In this document: positions 1 to 5,344 of the stretch, piece by piece
Layout: each line of letters begins with the position of its first letter
Numbering within the stretch: the stretch's first letter is position 1
Assembly: GCA_014729145.1 (NCBI GenBank)
Contig: WJKL01000020.1
Span: 1-5,383, forward strand
Length of the DNA: 5,383 nucleotides
Source: Candidatus Woesearchaeota archaeon
GTDB lineage: Archaea > Nanobdellota > Nanobdellia > Woesearchaeales > WJKL01
Reading direction: 5' to 3'
Made by a program: the position numbers and the translations under genes
The notes under the pieces: generated by a model
What the model was told of the DNA's origin: nothing
Databases searched by the model: none
The model's input: the letters and a program-made list of their open reading frames with translations, nothing else

Positions 1-267
1 AAGAAATCTTCTGGAAAAGACAAAGGAGGAGTGCATTTTAGTAGCGCTGTTTCTGCAAAAGTTGAAGAGATAATAGATAGGACAGGCTCAAGAGGGGAAG
101 CAGTTCAAGTAAGGTGCAAGGTTCTTGAAGGAAGAGATTCTGACAAGATACTAAGAAGGAATGTAAAGGGTCCAGTAAAGATAGGCGATATCCTTATGCT
201 TAGAGAAACAGAGATAGAAGCGAAGTCTCTTAGGAGAAAAGGAGGCGGAAGAGGAGGGGGATCTTAA
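1..267 (+). CDS. rps28e: Small-subunit ribosomal protein S28e (eS28), 5' end outside the window
   Basis: S28e is a small OB-fold protein of the archaeal and eukaryotic 30S/40S subunit. Counting from base 1, the family core runs from about residue 19 (AKVEEI) to 79. It includes RTGSRGE (27-33), the RNVKGPVKIGDIL block (53-65) and ETEIEAKSL (69-77), a variant of the family's ESEREAR signature. The frame is open to base 1 with a lysine/glycine-rich stretch (KKSSGKDKGG). A GTG at base 31 would give a 78-residue protein. However, the GGAGG at 25-29 sits only 1 nt before it, while other SDs here lie about 6-10 nt from their starts, so I think translation begins upstream. The C-terminus has an unusual tail, KGGGRGGGS, beyond the normal family end. 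Its purine-rich codons also serve as the SD of rpl24e, which begins at the next base. The family call is firm; the start is not. Confidence 0.88.
   Translation, partial: KKSSGKDKGGVHFSSAVSAKVEEIIDRTGSRGEAVQVRCKVLEGRDSDKILRRNVKGPVKIGDILMLRETEIEAKSLRRKGGGRGGGS
253..257 (+). promoter_or_regulatory. Shine-Dalgarno of rpl24e, inside the S28e coding tail
   Basis: GGAGG lies 10 nt before the rpl24e ATG, within the codons for the Arg/Gly-rich tail of S28e. Because rps28e stops directly against the rpl24e ATG, the ribosome-binding site has to be coding sequence. Another GGAGG at 241-245 is too far from the ATG to be the main site. Confidence 0.7.
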
Positions 268-441
268 ATGGCTAAATGCAGTTTTTGCGGAGATAATATT
301 GAGAAAGGAACTGGCAAGATGTATATCAAGAAAGATGGAAAGATATTACATTTTTGTTCTGGCAAATGTGAAAAAAATATGTTAAAATTAAGAAAAAAAC
401 ATACAAATGTAAAGTGGGTAACAAAGAAAAAAGGAGAATAA
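268..441 (+). CDS. rpl24e: Large-subunit ribosomal protein L24e (eL24), zinc-ribbon type
   Basis: This 57-residue protein begins with ATG immediately after the rps28e stop. L24e is a small zinc-binding protein of the archaeal and eukaryotic large subunit, unrelated to bacterial L24. Four zinc ligands are visible: Cys4 and Cys7 (CSFC) and Cys30 and Cys34 (CSGKC). Between them is the family stretch GTGKMYIKKDGKILHF, and after them KNMLKLRKKHTNVKW. The length is normal for the short archaeal form, which lacks the long C-terminal extension of eukaryotic eL24. Zero spacing to rps28e and a 1-nt gap to ndk indicate one transcript and probable translational coupling. The last codons (AAAAAAGGAGAATAA) carry the AGGAG that serves ndk. 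No key residue is missing. Confidence 0.96.
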   Translation: MAKCSFCGDNIEKGTGKMYIKKDGKILHFCSGKCEKNMLKLRKKHTNVKWVTKKKGE

Positions 442-442
442 G

Positions 443-955
443 ATGGCAGACAAAAAAGTACAGCAAACATTGGTTCTTATAAAACCTGACGGGCTTGTGA
501 AATCTTTGACTGGAGATATACTTTCTGCTCTTTCAAATCCCAAAAGAAAGATAATGGGTGCCAAGATTGTGAGGGTGACAAGAGAATTGGCAGAAGAACA
601 TTACCAGCATCTTAAAGATGAAGATTTTTTTGATGAACTTATAAAATATATATTAGGGGAATATCATACTAAAAGGGTTTTAGCTTTGGTCTATGAGGGA
701 GAGAACGCAATAAAAGAAATAAGAAAGATCGCAGGAGCAACCCATCCTGAAGAAGCGCATCCTGAAACAATAAGAGGAAAATACGGCAGAATCCATTCCA
801 AGACAAATGTTTTTGAGAATGTTGTTCATGCTTCTGCTGACGAAAAAGATGCAGAAAGGGAAATAAAATTATGGTTCAGGCCTGATGAACTTGTTCATAC
901 AATCTTTCCTACAGAATCAAAAGAAACCACTAAAACAGAATTATTTTGGAAATAA
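443..955 (+). CDS. ndk: Nucleoside diphosphate kinase
   Basis: Ndk transfers the gamma-phosphate of ATP to nucleoside diphosphates through a phosphohistidine, and so regenerates GTP for the elongation factors encoded next door. The product has 170 residues, against roughly 135-160 in most homologues. The active site is complete. His129 in NVVHAS is the phosphorylated histidine, and Lys14 (IKPDG), Tyr54, Arg94, Thr100, Arg111 (TIRG) and Asn126 match human NME residues K12, Y52, R88, T94, R105 and N115. The extra length comes from about 4 residues near 71-75, about 5 between Arg111 and Asn126 compared with the human enzyme, and a C-terminal tail after WFRPDEL. The ATG at 443 is preferred because AGGAG at 432-436 lies 6 nt upstream. 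The position after rps28e-rpl24e is the classical archaeal context. Confidence 0.96.
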   Translation: MADKKVQQTLVLIKPDGLVKSLTGDILSALSNPKRKIMGAKIVRVTRELAEEHYQHLKDEDFFDELIKYILGEYHTKRVLALVYEGENAIKEIRKIAGATHPEEAHPETIRGKYGRIHSKTNVFENVVHASADEKDAEREIKLWFRPDELVHTIFPTESKETTKTELFWK

Positions 956-967
956 GGTGATTATAAA

Positions 968-3148
968 ATGACAGAAAAGATGGTTGAAAAAGTAACAAAA
1001 ATCTCAAAGAATCCTGATAATATTAGAAATATCGCTATCTGTGCTCATATTGACCACGGAAAGACAACTTTCTCTGACAATCTTCTTGCAGGAGCAGGAA
1101 TGATGTCGAAAGAAGATGCTGGAGAAGCTTTAAAGCTGGATTTTTCAGAAGATGAGCAGGAAAGGGGAATCACAATCGACACTGCTGCTGTATCTATGGT
1201 CCATGAATTTGAAGCAAAAGAATATCTGATCAATCTTCTAGATACTCCAGGACACGTAGATTTTGGAGGAGATGTTACAAGAGCGATGAGGGCTGTAGAC
1301 GGAGCTATCGTTCTTGTATGCGCTTCAGAAGGTATAATGCCTCAGACAGAGACTGTCTTAAGGCAGGCTCTTAAGGAAAGGGTAAAACCTATACTGTTTA
1401 TCAACAAGGTTGACAGGCTGATCAAAGAATTGAAGTTAACTCCCGACGCAATGCAGAAGAGATTTGTAAAGATAATAACAAATGTGAACAAGCTGATAAA
1501 GCAGATCGCTGAAGAAGAATATGGAGAAAAATGGCAGGTAAATGTAAAAGACGGAAGCGTTGCTTTTGGTTCTGCATTCCACAACTGGGCACTTAGCATA
1601 CCTTTTATGGAAAAAGAAGGGATAACATTCAATGATATAATCGATGCATATAAAGCAGAAAAAGAAGAAGACATAAAAGAACTTGCAAAAAAAGCACCTA
1701 TCCATGAAGTTATCCTTAATATGGTAATAAGGCATCTGCCAAAACCGACAAATGCACAGGAATATAGGATACCAAAGATATGGAGAGGAGATAAGGAAAG
1801 CGAGCTTGGAAAATCTCTGTTAGAATGTGATCCGGAAGGAAAGCTGGCTTTTGTCATAACAAAGATTGTGATAGATCCGCAGGCAGGAGAGATAGCTGCC
1901 GGAAGACTTTTCAGCGGAACCATGAAAAAAGGAATGGAAGTTTATCTTAACAGGCAGAAAAGAAAATCAAGGATACAGCAGCTGTTTATCTATAACGGAG
2001 CAAAAAGGGAGATAATACAAAGCAGCCCTGCAGGAAACATAATAGGTATAGCTGGAATAAAGGCTTTTCCCGGAGAGACGATAACCATAGAGAAAACAAC
2101 TCCTTTTGAAGAGATAAAGCATGTATTTGAACCTGTTATCACAAAAGCGATCGAGGCTCAAAAGCCTTCTGACCTTCCAAAGCTTATAGAGGTATTAAGG
2201 CAGGTAAGCAAAGAAGATCCTTCTATCAAGATAGAGATAAATGAAGAGACAGGAGAGCATCTTATGCATGGTATGGGAGAGTTGCATCTGGAGGTTGTTG
2301 AAAACAGGATAAGGGACAACAAAGGAATAGATGTAAAGACAAGCCCGCCTATAGTTGTCTACAGGGAATCTGTAGGAAAGCTTTCACAGGAAGTGGAGGG
2401 AAAATCTCCAAACAAGCACAACAAATTTTATTTTATTGTAGAGCCTCTTGAAGACCCAATATATGATGCGATCAAGGAAGACAAGATTCCTGAAGGCAGA
2501 GTAAAGAAAAAAGACAAAGAGTTAAGAGAAGCTCTTGTTGAAGCAGGCATGGAATCCAAGAAGGCCGACAAAGTAAAAGATGTATATAATGGAAACATAT
2601 TTATCGATGAGACAAGAGGGCAGGTTTATCTTGGAGAAGTAATTGAGATGATATTTGACATGTTTGAAGATGTTATGGAGAATGGGCCTTTGGCAAGAGA
2701 GCCGTGCGTAAGGATGAAAGTAAGGCTTACGGATATGAAACTTCATGACGATGCTATTCATAGAGGCCCTGCTCAGGTATATCCTGCAGTAAGGGAATCA
2801 ATAAGAGGAGCGATGATGACTGCTGCTCCTATGATGTATGAACCTATACAGACAACATTGATAGAGGCGCCGGTAGAACATATGGGAGAGATATCAAAAT
2901 TAGTGACAAGTAAGAGAGGACAGCTTTTAGAGATGAACCAGGAAGGAAAAACAGTTACAGCAAAAGCAAAGATGCCTGTTGCTGAAATGATAGGGTGGAG
3001 CAGTGATTTGAGAAGCTCAACCGGAGGAAGAGGAACAAGTTCACTAGTTGATCAGACATTTGAAAAGCTTCCTTCAGAGCTGCAGAAGAAGATTGTTGGA
3101 GCAATAATACAGAGAAAAGGTCTGACAGAAGGACAAGTAGGAGTTTAA
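968..3148 (+). CDS. fusA: Translation elongation factor 2 (aEF-2), translocation GTPase
   Basis: aEF-2 moves tRNAs and mRNA through the ribosome after peptide-bond formation, using GTP. The 726-residue length is normal for archaea. The G domain carries the P-loop AHIDHGKTT (26-34), switch I ERGITI (65-70), DTPGH (92-96), NKVD (146-149) and GSA (201-203). Domain II follows (about 300-380, GRLFSGTMKKG), then domains III-V. The domain IV tip has LHDDAIHRGPAQ, in which His598 is the residue changed to diphthamide in archaea and eukaryotes. The C-terminal part (PVAEMIGWSSDLRSSTGGRG, then EKLPSELQ) is typical of domain V. The start is fixed by GGTGAT at 956-961, which overlaps the spacer after ndk and pairs with the 16S 3' end. 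With 12 nt to ndk it is almost surely co-transcribed. No frameshift or lost motif is seen. Confidence 0.98.
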   Translation: MTEKMVEKVTKISKNPDNIRNIAICAHIDHGKTTFSDNLLAGAGMMSKEDAGEALKLDFSEDEQERGITIDTAAVSMVHEFEAKEYLINLLDTPGHVDFGGDVTRAMRAVDGAIVLVCASEGIMPQTETVLRQALKERVKPILFINKVDRLIKELKLTPDAMQKRFVKIITNVNKLIKQIAEEEYGEKWQVNVKDGSVAFGSAFHNWALSIPFMEKEGITFNDIIDAYKAEKEEDIKELAKKAPIHEVILNMVIRHLPKPTNAQEYRIPKIWRGDKESELGKSLLECDPEGKLAFVITKIVIDPQAGEIAAGRLFSGTMKKGMEVYLNRQKRKSRIQQLFIYNGAKREIIQSSPAGNIIGIAGIKAFPGETITIEKTTPFEEIKHVFEPVITKAIEAQKPSDLPKLIEVLRQVSKEDPSIKIEINEETGEHLMHGMGELHLEVVENRIRDNKGIDVKTSPPIVVYRESVGKLSQEVEGKSPNKHNKFYFIVEPLEDPIYDAIKEDKIPEGRVKKKDKELREALVEAGMESKKADKVKDVYNGNIFIDETRGQVYLGEVIEMIFDMFEDVMENGPLAREPCVRMKVRLTDMKLHDDAIHRGPAQVYPAVRESIRGAMMTAAPMMYEPIQTTLIEAPVEHMGEISKLVTSKRGQLLEMNQEGKTVTAKAKMPVAEMIGWSSDLRSSTGGRGTSSLVDQTFEKLPSELQKKIVGAIIQRKGLTEGQVGV

Positions 3149-3170
3149 AGAGGAAAAGAACGAAACCAAA

Positions 3171-3187
3171 GTTTGCTGGACGCAAAC
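3171..3187 (+). terminator. Small hairpin 3' of the EF-2 gene, possible 3'-end or processing signal
   Basis: GTTTGC and GCAAAC form a perfect 6-bp stem around a 5-nt loop (TGGAC), 22 nt after the EF-2 stop. T runs follow only at 3210-3213 and 3221-3225, not directly after the stem, so it is not a textbook intrinsic terminator. The T tracts themselves could terminate archaeal transcription, with the hairpin protecting the new 3' end. A weak call. Confidence 0.3.
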
Positions 3188-3197
3188 AAGGCTTCAA

Positions 3198-3235
3198 AAA
3201 TACTATACATTTTCGAAACCTTTTTAAATACTATA
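3198..3235 (+). repeat. 10-bp direct repeat AAATACTATA flanking the EF-1A promoter core
   Basis: AAATACTATA occurs at 3198-3207 and again at 3226-3235, 28 nt apart start to start, on either side of the BRE. The heptamer CGAAACC is also repeated, at 3161-3167 and 3214-3220. The exact repeats are seen directly. Whether they are tandem binding sites, a duplicated TATA element or chance in AT-rich DNA is unknown. Confidence 0.45.
3214..3230 (+). promoter_or_regulatory. BRE/TATA promoter of the EF-1A gene
   Basis: CGAAACC (BRE-like, 3214-3220) is followed directly by the T/A element TTTTTAAATA (3221-3230), the typical archaeal TFB/TBP arrangement. With the usual distance of about 25 nt from the TATA centre, transcription would start near 3250, giving a leader of about 35 nt that contains the strong SD. 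The promoter would let the EF-1A gene be expressed separately from the upstream EF-2 operon, as fits one of the most abundant proteins in the cell. Confidence 0.7.
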
Positions 3236-3271
3236 AAAATCACATAAGTACATTACAATAACCAATAAAAC

Positions 3272-3279
3272 GGAGGGTG
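3272..3279 (+). promoter_or_regulatory. Strong Shine-Dalgarno of the EF-1A gene
   Basis: GGAGGGTG contains GGAGG (3272-3276), with 9 nt from its end to the ATG at 3286. It matches the archaeal anti-SD CACCTCC well and confirms this ATG as the start. It is among the best SDs in the window, consistent with high expression. Confidence 0.75.
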
Positions 3280-3285
3280 TAACAT

Positions 3286-4569
3286 ATGGCTGAAAAAACA
3301 CATATAAACCTTGTATTCATAGGACACGTAGATGCAGGTAAATCTACAAGCGTAGGTAGATTATTGTATGATACAGGTTCTATTGATGATCAAGCGCTTA
3401 GAAAATTAAAAGAAAAAGCAAAAGAGTTAGGTAAATCTGGATTCGAATTTGCCTTTATGATGGATAATCTAAAAGAGGAAAGAGAAAGGGGAGTAACAAT
3501 TGACCTTGCTCACAAGAAATTTGAATCAGACAAATATTACTTTACAATAATCGATGCTCCAGGACACAAGGACTTTATCAAGAACATGATAACAGGAGCA
3601 TCACAGGCAGATGCAGGAGTCTTGGTTGTAGCAGCAACTGATACAGAGCTTCAGCCTCAGACAAAAGAACATGCGTTTCTGGCAAAAACACTTGGTGTAG
3701 ACCAGTTGGTCGTCGCTATAAATAAGATGGATGCAGTCAAATATGATGAAGCTAAATTTAACAACCTTAAAGAGAAGGTAATTAAGCTACTGCAGTCTAT
3801 CGGATACAAGCCCGATAAGATTAAATTTGTACCTGTCGCTTCATTAACAGGAGACAATGTCGCAAAGAAATCAGACAACCTTTCATGGTATGATGGAGGA
3901 ACTTTGTTGGAAACATTGGATGGTCTAGAAGAACCAGAGAAACCAACTGATCTTCCTCTTAGACTTCCAATACAGGACGTGTACAATATCACTGGAATTG
4001 GTGTTGTTCCTGTAGGAAGGGTTGAGACTGGTGTTATGAAGATAGGAGACAAGGTTACTTTTGTTCCTGGAAGAGAAGGAAAAGGTGTATCAGGAGAAGT
4101 TAAGACAATTGAGATGCACCATGAACAGATGCAGAAAGCAGAGCCAGGAGATAATGTTGGATTTAATGTAAGGGGAATAGGAAAAAAGGACATTGCACGA
4201 GGAGATGTACTGGGACACAGCGATAATGTACCTACTGTTGCAAGCGAATTTACTGCACAGATGGTTATATTGAACCATCCAACTGTTGTAACAACAGGAT
4301 ACACTCCAGTATTCCACATACATACTGCACAGGTTGCATGCCAGATTACAGCTATAGAAAAGAAGCTGAATCCAGCAACTGGTGAAGTTGTAGCAGAAAA
4401 CCCTGATTTTGTAAAGAATGGGGACGCTGCAATCGTCAAGATAAAGCCTGTACAGCCTTTGGTAATCGAGAAACAAAAAGAGATTCCTCAAATGTCAAGG
4501 TTTGCTATAAGAGATTCTGGAGCTACTGTAGCTGCAGGAATGTGTATAGACCTGGTTAAGAAAGAATAA
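3286..4569 (+). CDS. tuf: Translation elongation factor 1-alpha (aEF-1A, EF-Tu family)
   Basis: aEF-1A brings aminoacyl-tRNA to the ribosomal A site as a GTP complex. The 427-residue length is normal. The G domain shows GHVDAGKST (13-21), the switch I block KEERERGVTIDL (62-73), DAPGHKDF (89-96), NKMD (145-148) and a G5 region PVASLTGDN (182-190). Domain II begins around LRLPIQDVYNITGIGVVPVGRVETGVMKIGD, and domain III contains NHPTVVTTGYTPVFHIHTAQVACQI and ends in RDSGATVAAGMCIDLVKKE. One oddity is that the G5 loop reads VAS, where most homologues have ISA or VSA. The contact there is largely through the backbone, so function should be kept. The start is set by the SD 9 nt upstream. It has its own promoter and a T-rich terminator, but still sits between the EF-2 gene and rps10 as in the classical archaeal str cluster. 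Confidence 0.98.
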   Translation: MAEKTHINLVFIGHVDAGKSTSVGRLLYDTGSIDDQALRKLKEKAKELGKSGFEFAFMMDNLKEERERGVTIDLAHKKFESDKYYFTIIDAPGHKDFIKNMITGASQADAGVLVVAATDTELQPQTKEHAFLAKTLGVDQLVVAINKMDAVKYDEAKFNNLKEKVIKLLQSIGYKPDKIKFVPVASLTGDNVAKKSDNLSWYDGGTLLETLDGLEEPEKPTDLPLRLPIQDVYNITGIGVVPVGRVETGVMKIGDKVTFVPGREGKGVSGEVKTIEMHHEQMQKAEPGDNVGFNVRGIGKKDIARGDVLGHSDNVPTVASEFTAQMVILNHPTVVTTGYTPVFHIHTAQVACQITAIEKKLNPATGEVVAENPDFVKNGDAAIVKIKPVQPLVIEKQKEIPQMSRFAIRDSGATVAAGMCIDLVKKE

Positions 4570-4574
4570 ATAAA

Positions 4575-4592
4575 TTTTATTTTTTTATTTTT
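4575..4592 (+). terminator. T-rich terminator after the EF-1A gene
   Basis: Starting 5 nt after the EF-1A stop, an 18-nt stretch contains 16 T and 2 A, including a run of seven T. No stem precedes it, which fits archaeal intrinsic termination on T tracts in the non-template strand. Part of the AT-rich block (4568-4580, AAATAAATTTTAT) could double as a TATA element for rps10, with a start near 4600. I cannot tell these roles apart from sequence. Confidence 0.65.
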
Positions 4593-4623
4593 CACCATAC
4601 ATGGTGAACTGGGCTTACCATGT
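4593..4623 (+). promoter_or_regulatory. Two competing hairpins in the rps10 leader
   Basis: ATGG (4601-4604) can pair backward with CCAT (4595-4598) in the palindrome CACCATACATGGTG (4593-4606), making a 5-bp stem with a 4-nt loop. It can also pair forward: ACATGGTGA (4599-4607) with TTACCATGT (4615-4623), a 9-bp stem with one G-U pair and a 7-nt loop (ACTGGGC). The two folds exclude each other. The element lies about 30 nt before the rps10 ATG, just after the T tract. It could be a leader regulator, a processing site or the 3' end of the EF-1A transcript; the pairing is certain, the role is inference. Confidence 0.45.
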
Positions 4624-4643
4624 CGCAAACCACTCTGAATAAG

Positions 4644-4653
4644 TGTGATCACA
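4644..4653 (+). promoter_or_regulatory. Palindromic Shine-Dalgarno of rps10
   Basis: TGTGATCACA is a perfect 10-bp palindrome ending 1 nt before the rps10 ATG. Within it, GTGATCA (4645-4651) complements the part of the anti-SD next to the usual CCTCC core (16S ...GGATCACCTCC). Aligned to the 16S end, the implied core-to-ATG distance is about 9 nt, as for the other genes here. It supports ATG 4655 as the start. Confidence 0.55.
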
Positions 4654-4654
4654 T

Positions 4655-4966
4655 ATGCCACAAAAAGCAAGAATTAAAATAACAAGTACAGATATAGCAA
4701 AGATAAATCAAGTCTGTGATTACATTAGTGGTATTTCTGAAAAGACAGGAGTGGATATGAGAGGCCCTATACCTTTACCTACTAAAAAGCTTAAAGTGAC
4801 CACCAGAAAAGGTCCTGACGGCGGCGGAACTTCTACTTGGGAAAGATATGAGATGAGAGTTCACAAAAGACTTATAGATTTAGGAATAGATGAGAGGGCT
4901 TTAAGACTTGTTATGAGAGTGCCTATTCCTGAGGGTCTGAATATTGAGATTGAGATGATTGATTAG
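4655..4966 (+). CDS. rps10: Small-subunit ribosomal protein S10 (uS10), archaeal type
   Basis: uS10 is a protein of the 30S head, homologous to eukaryotic S20. The 103-residue length is typical of archaea. Recognisable family stretches are QKARIKITSTD (3-13), EKTGVDMRGPIPLPTKKLKV (about 29-48), the loop TRKGPDGGGTSTWERYEMRVHKRLIDL, DERALRLVMR, and the C-terminal IPEGLNIEIEMID. All are close to other archaeal S10 sequences, with no gap or lost region. The ATG at 4655 is supported by GTGATCA ending 3 nt before it and by the expected N-terminus. Position after the EF-1A gene is conserved across archaea, but here a T-rich tract and possible hairpins separate the two, so rps10 may have its own transcript or depend on readthrough. 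An uncharacterised gene follows 4 nt after the stop. Confidence 0.97.
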   Translation: MPQKARIKITSTDIAKINQVCDYISGISEKTGVDMRGPIPLPTKKLKVTTRKGPDGGGTSTWERYEMRVHKRLIDLGIDERALRLVMRVPIPEGLNIEIEMID

Positions 4967-4970
4967 AAAA

Positions 4971-5288
4971 ATGCCTGATATTTCTGATAGAAAAATTAAG
5001 ATAAGAAATAGATTTTTAAATATAGCAGATCTAATAAATGAACAGATAGGCAACCCAATCTTTTTTTTAGTCAATACAAATACAAAAGATATATGTTTTA
5101 AAAGTGATGATAATCTTTGCTATCTGATGTTCGAAGTTCATCCGTTCAAAAAATTTAAAGATAATTATCTCAACATTAAAGATTACCTTCCTAATAGGTA
5201 TGACGGCTGTTATGATGCTGCCCTTGATTTCTTTGATAAAGCAAACTATAAAGAGCTTGATATAAGGTCTTCCTTGACAGAAGAATAA
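4971..5288 (+). CDS. Uncharacterised 105-residue protein downstream of rps10
   Basis: I do not recognise this protein. From the ATG at 4971 it has 105 residues and looks soluble: no signal peptide and no clear membrane segment. By eye it suggests an N-terminal basic helix (about 7-27, RKIKIRNRFLNIADLINEQIG), three beta strands (30-36 PIFFLVNT-like, 39-44 KDICFK, 49-56 LCYLMFEV), a lysine/aromatic stretch (57-77) and a C-terminal helix (about 80-97, YDAALDFFDKANYKEL). Cysteines at 42, 50 and 80 form no obvious metal motif. An in-frame TTG at 4959 would overlap rps10 by 8 nt and add 4 residues; I prefer the ATG, although its SD (TGATT-like, 4960-4964) is weak. Only 4 nt separate it from rps10, so co-transcription is likely. 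Codons are more AT-rich than in the neighbours, which may mean lower expression or later arrival. Coding status is probable, function unknown. Confidence 0.72.
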   Translation: MPDISDRKIKIRNRFLNIADLINEQIGNPIFFLVNTNTKDICFKSDDNLCYLMFEVHPFKKFKDNYLNIKDYLPNRYDGCYDAALDFFDKANYKELDIRSSLTEE

Positions 5289-5310
5289 GTTTTAAACCCC
5301 TTTTCCAATA

Positions 5311-5320
5311 CATTTATAAA
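5311..5320 (+). promoter_or_regulatory. TATA box of the tRNA-Ser gene
   Basis: CATTTATAAA holds the element TTTATAAA (5313-5320), centred about 28 nt before the first tRNA base. That is the normal archaeal spacing for a start a few nucleotides upstream of the mature 5' end. The preceding 5290-5304 segment has two T4 runs and may weakly terminate the upstream transcript. Confidence 0.65.
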
Positions 5321-5344
5321 CAAATTATCTTCATATAATTCTAT

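Noticed and set aside
264..470. 68-codon open frame on the - strand over rpl24e
   Set aside because: Phe-rich translation is the reverse complement of lysine-rich L24e codons; the + strand gene is certain from its four cysteines.
1342..1923. 193-codon open frame on the - strand inside the EF-2 gene
   Set aside because: Antisense shadow of a conserved coding region, no SD or promoter of its own, and no recognisable domain.
3657..4439. 260-codon open frame on the - strand inside the EF-1A gene
   Set aside because: It lies fully antisense to a clearly conserved gene, its translation resembles no known family and is rich in Ser/Thr/Pro as expected from codon bias of the + strand.
4601..4650. 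Possible C/D box guide RNA between the EF-1A gene and rps10 (ATGGTGA as box C, CTGA at 4635-4638 as box D)
   Set aside because: Box C has a mismatch to RTGATGA, there is no convincing C'/D' pair, and no terminal stem encloses the boxes. The hairpin reading explains the same bases better.
4959..4970. TTG at 4959 as the start of the unknown gene after rps10
   Set aside because: It would overlap rps10 by 8 nt and add only four residues; the ATG at 4971 is a stronger codon and sits just after the rps10 stop.
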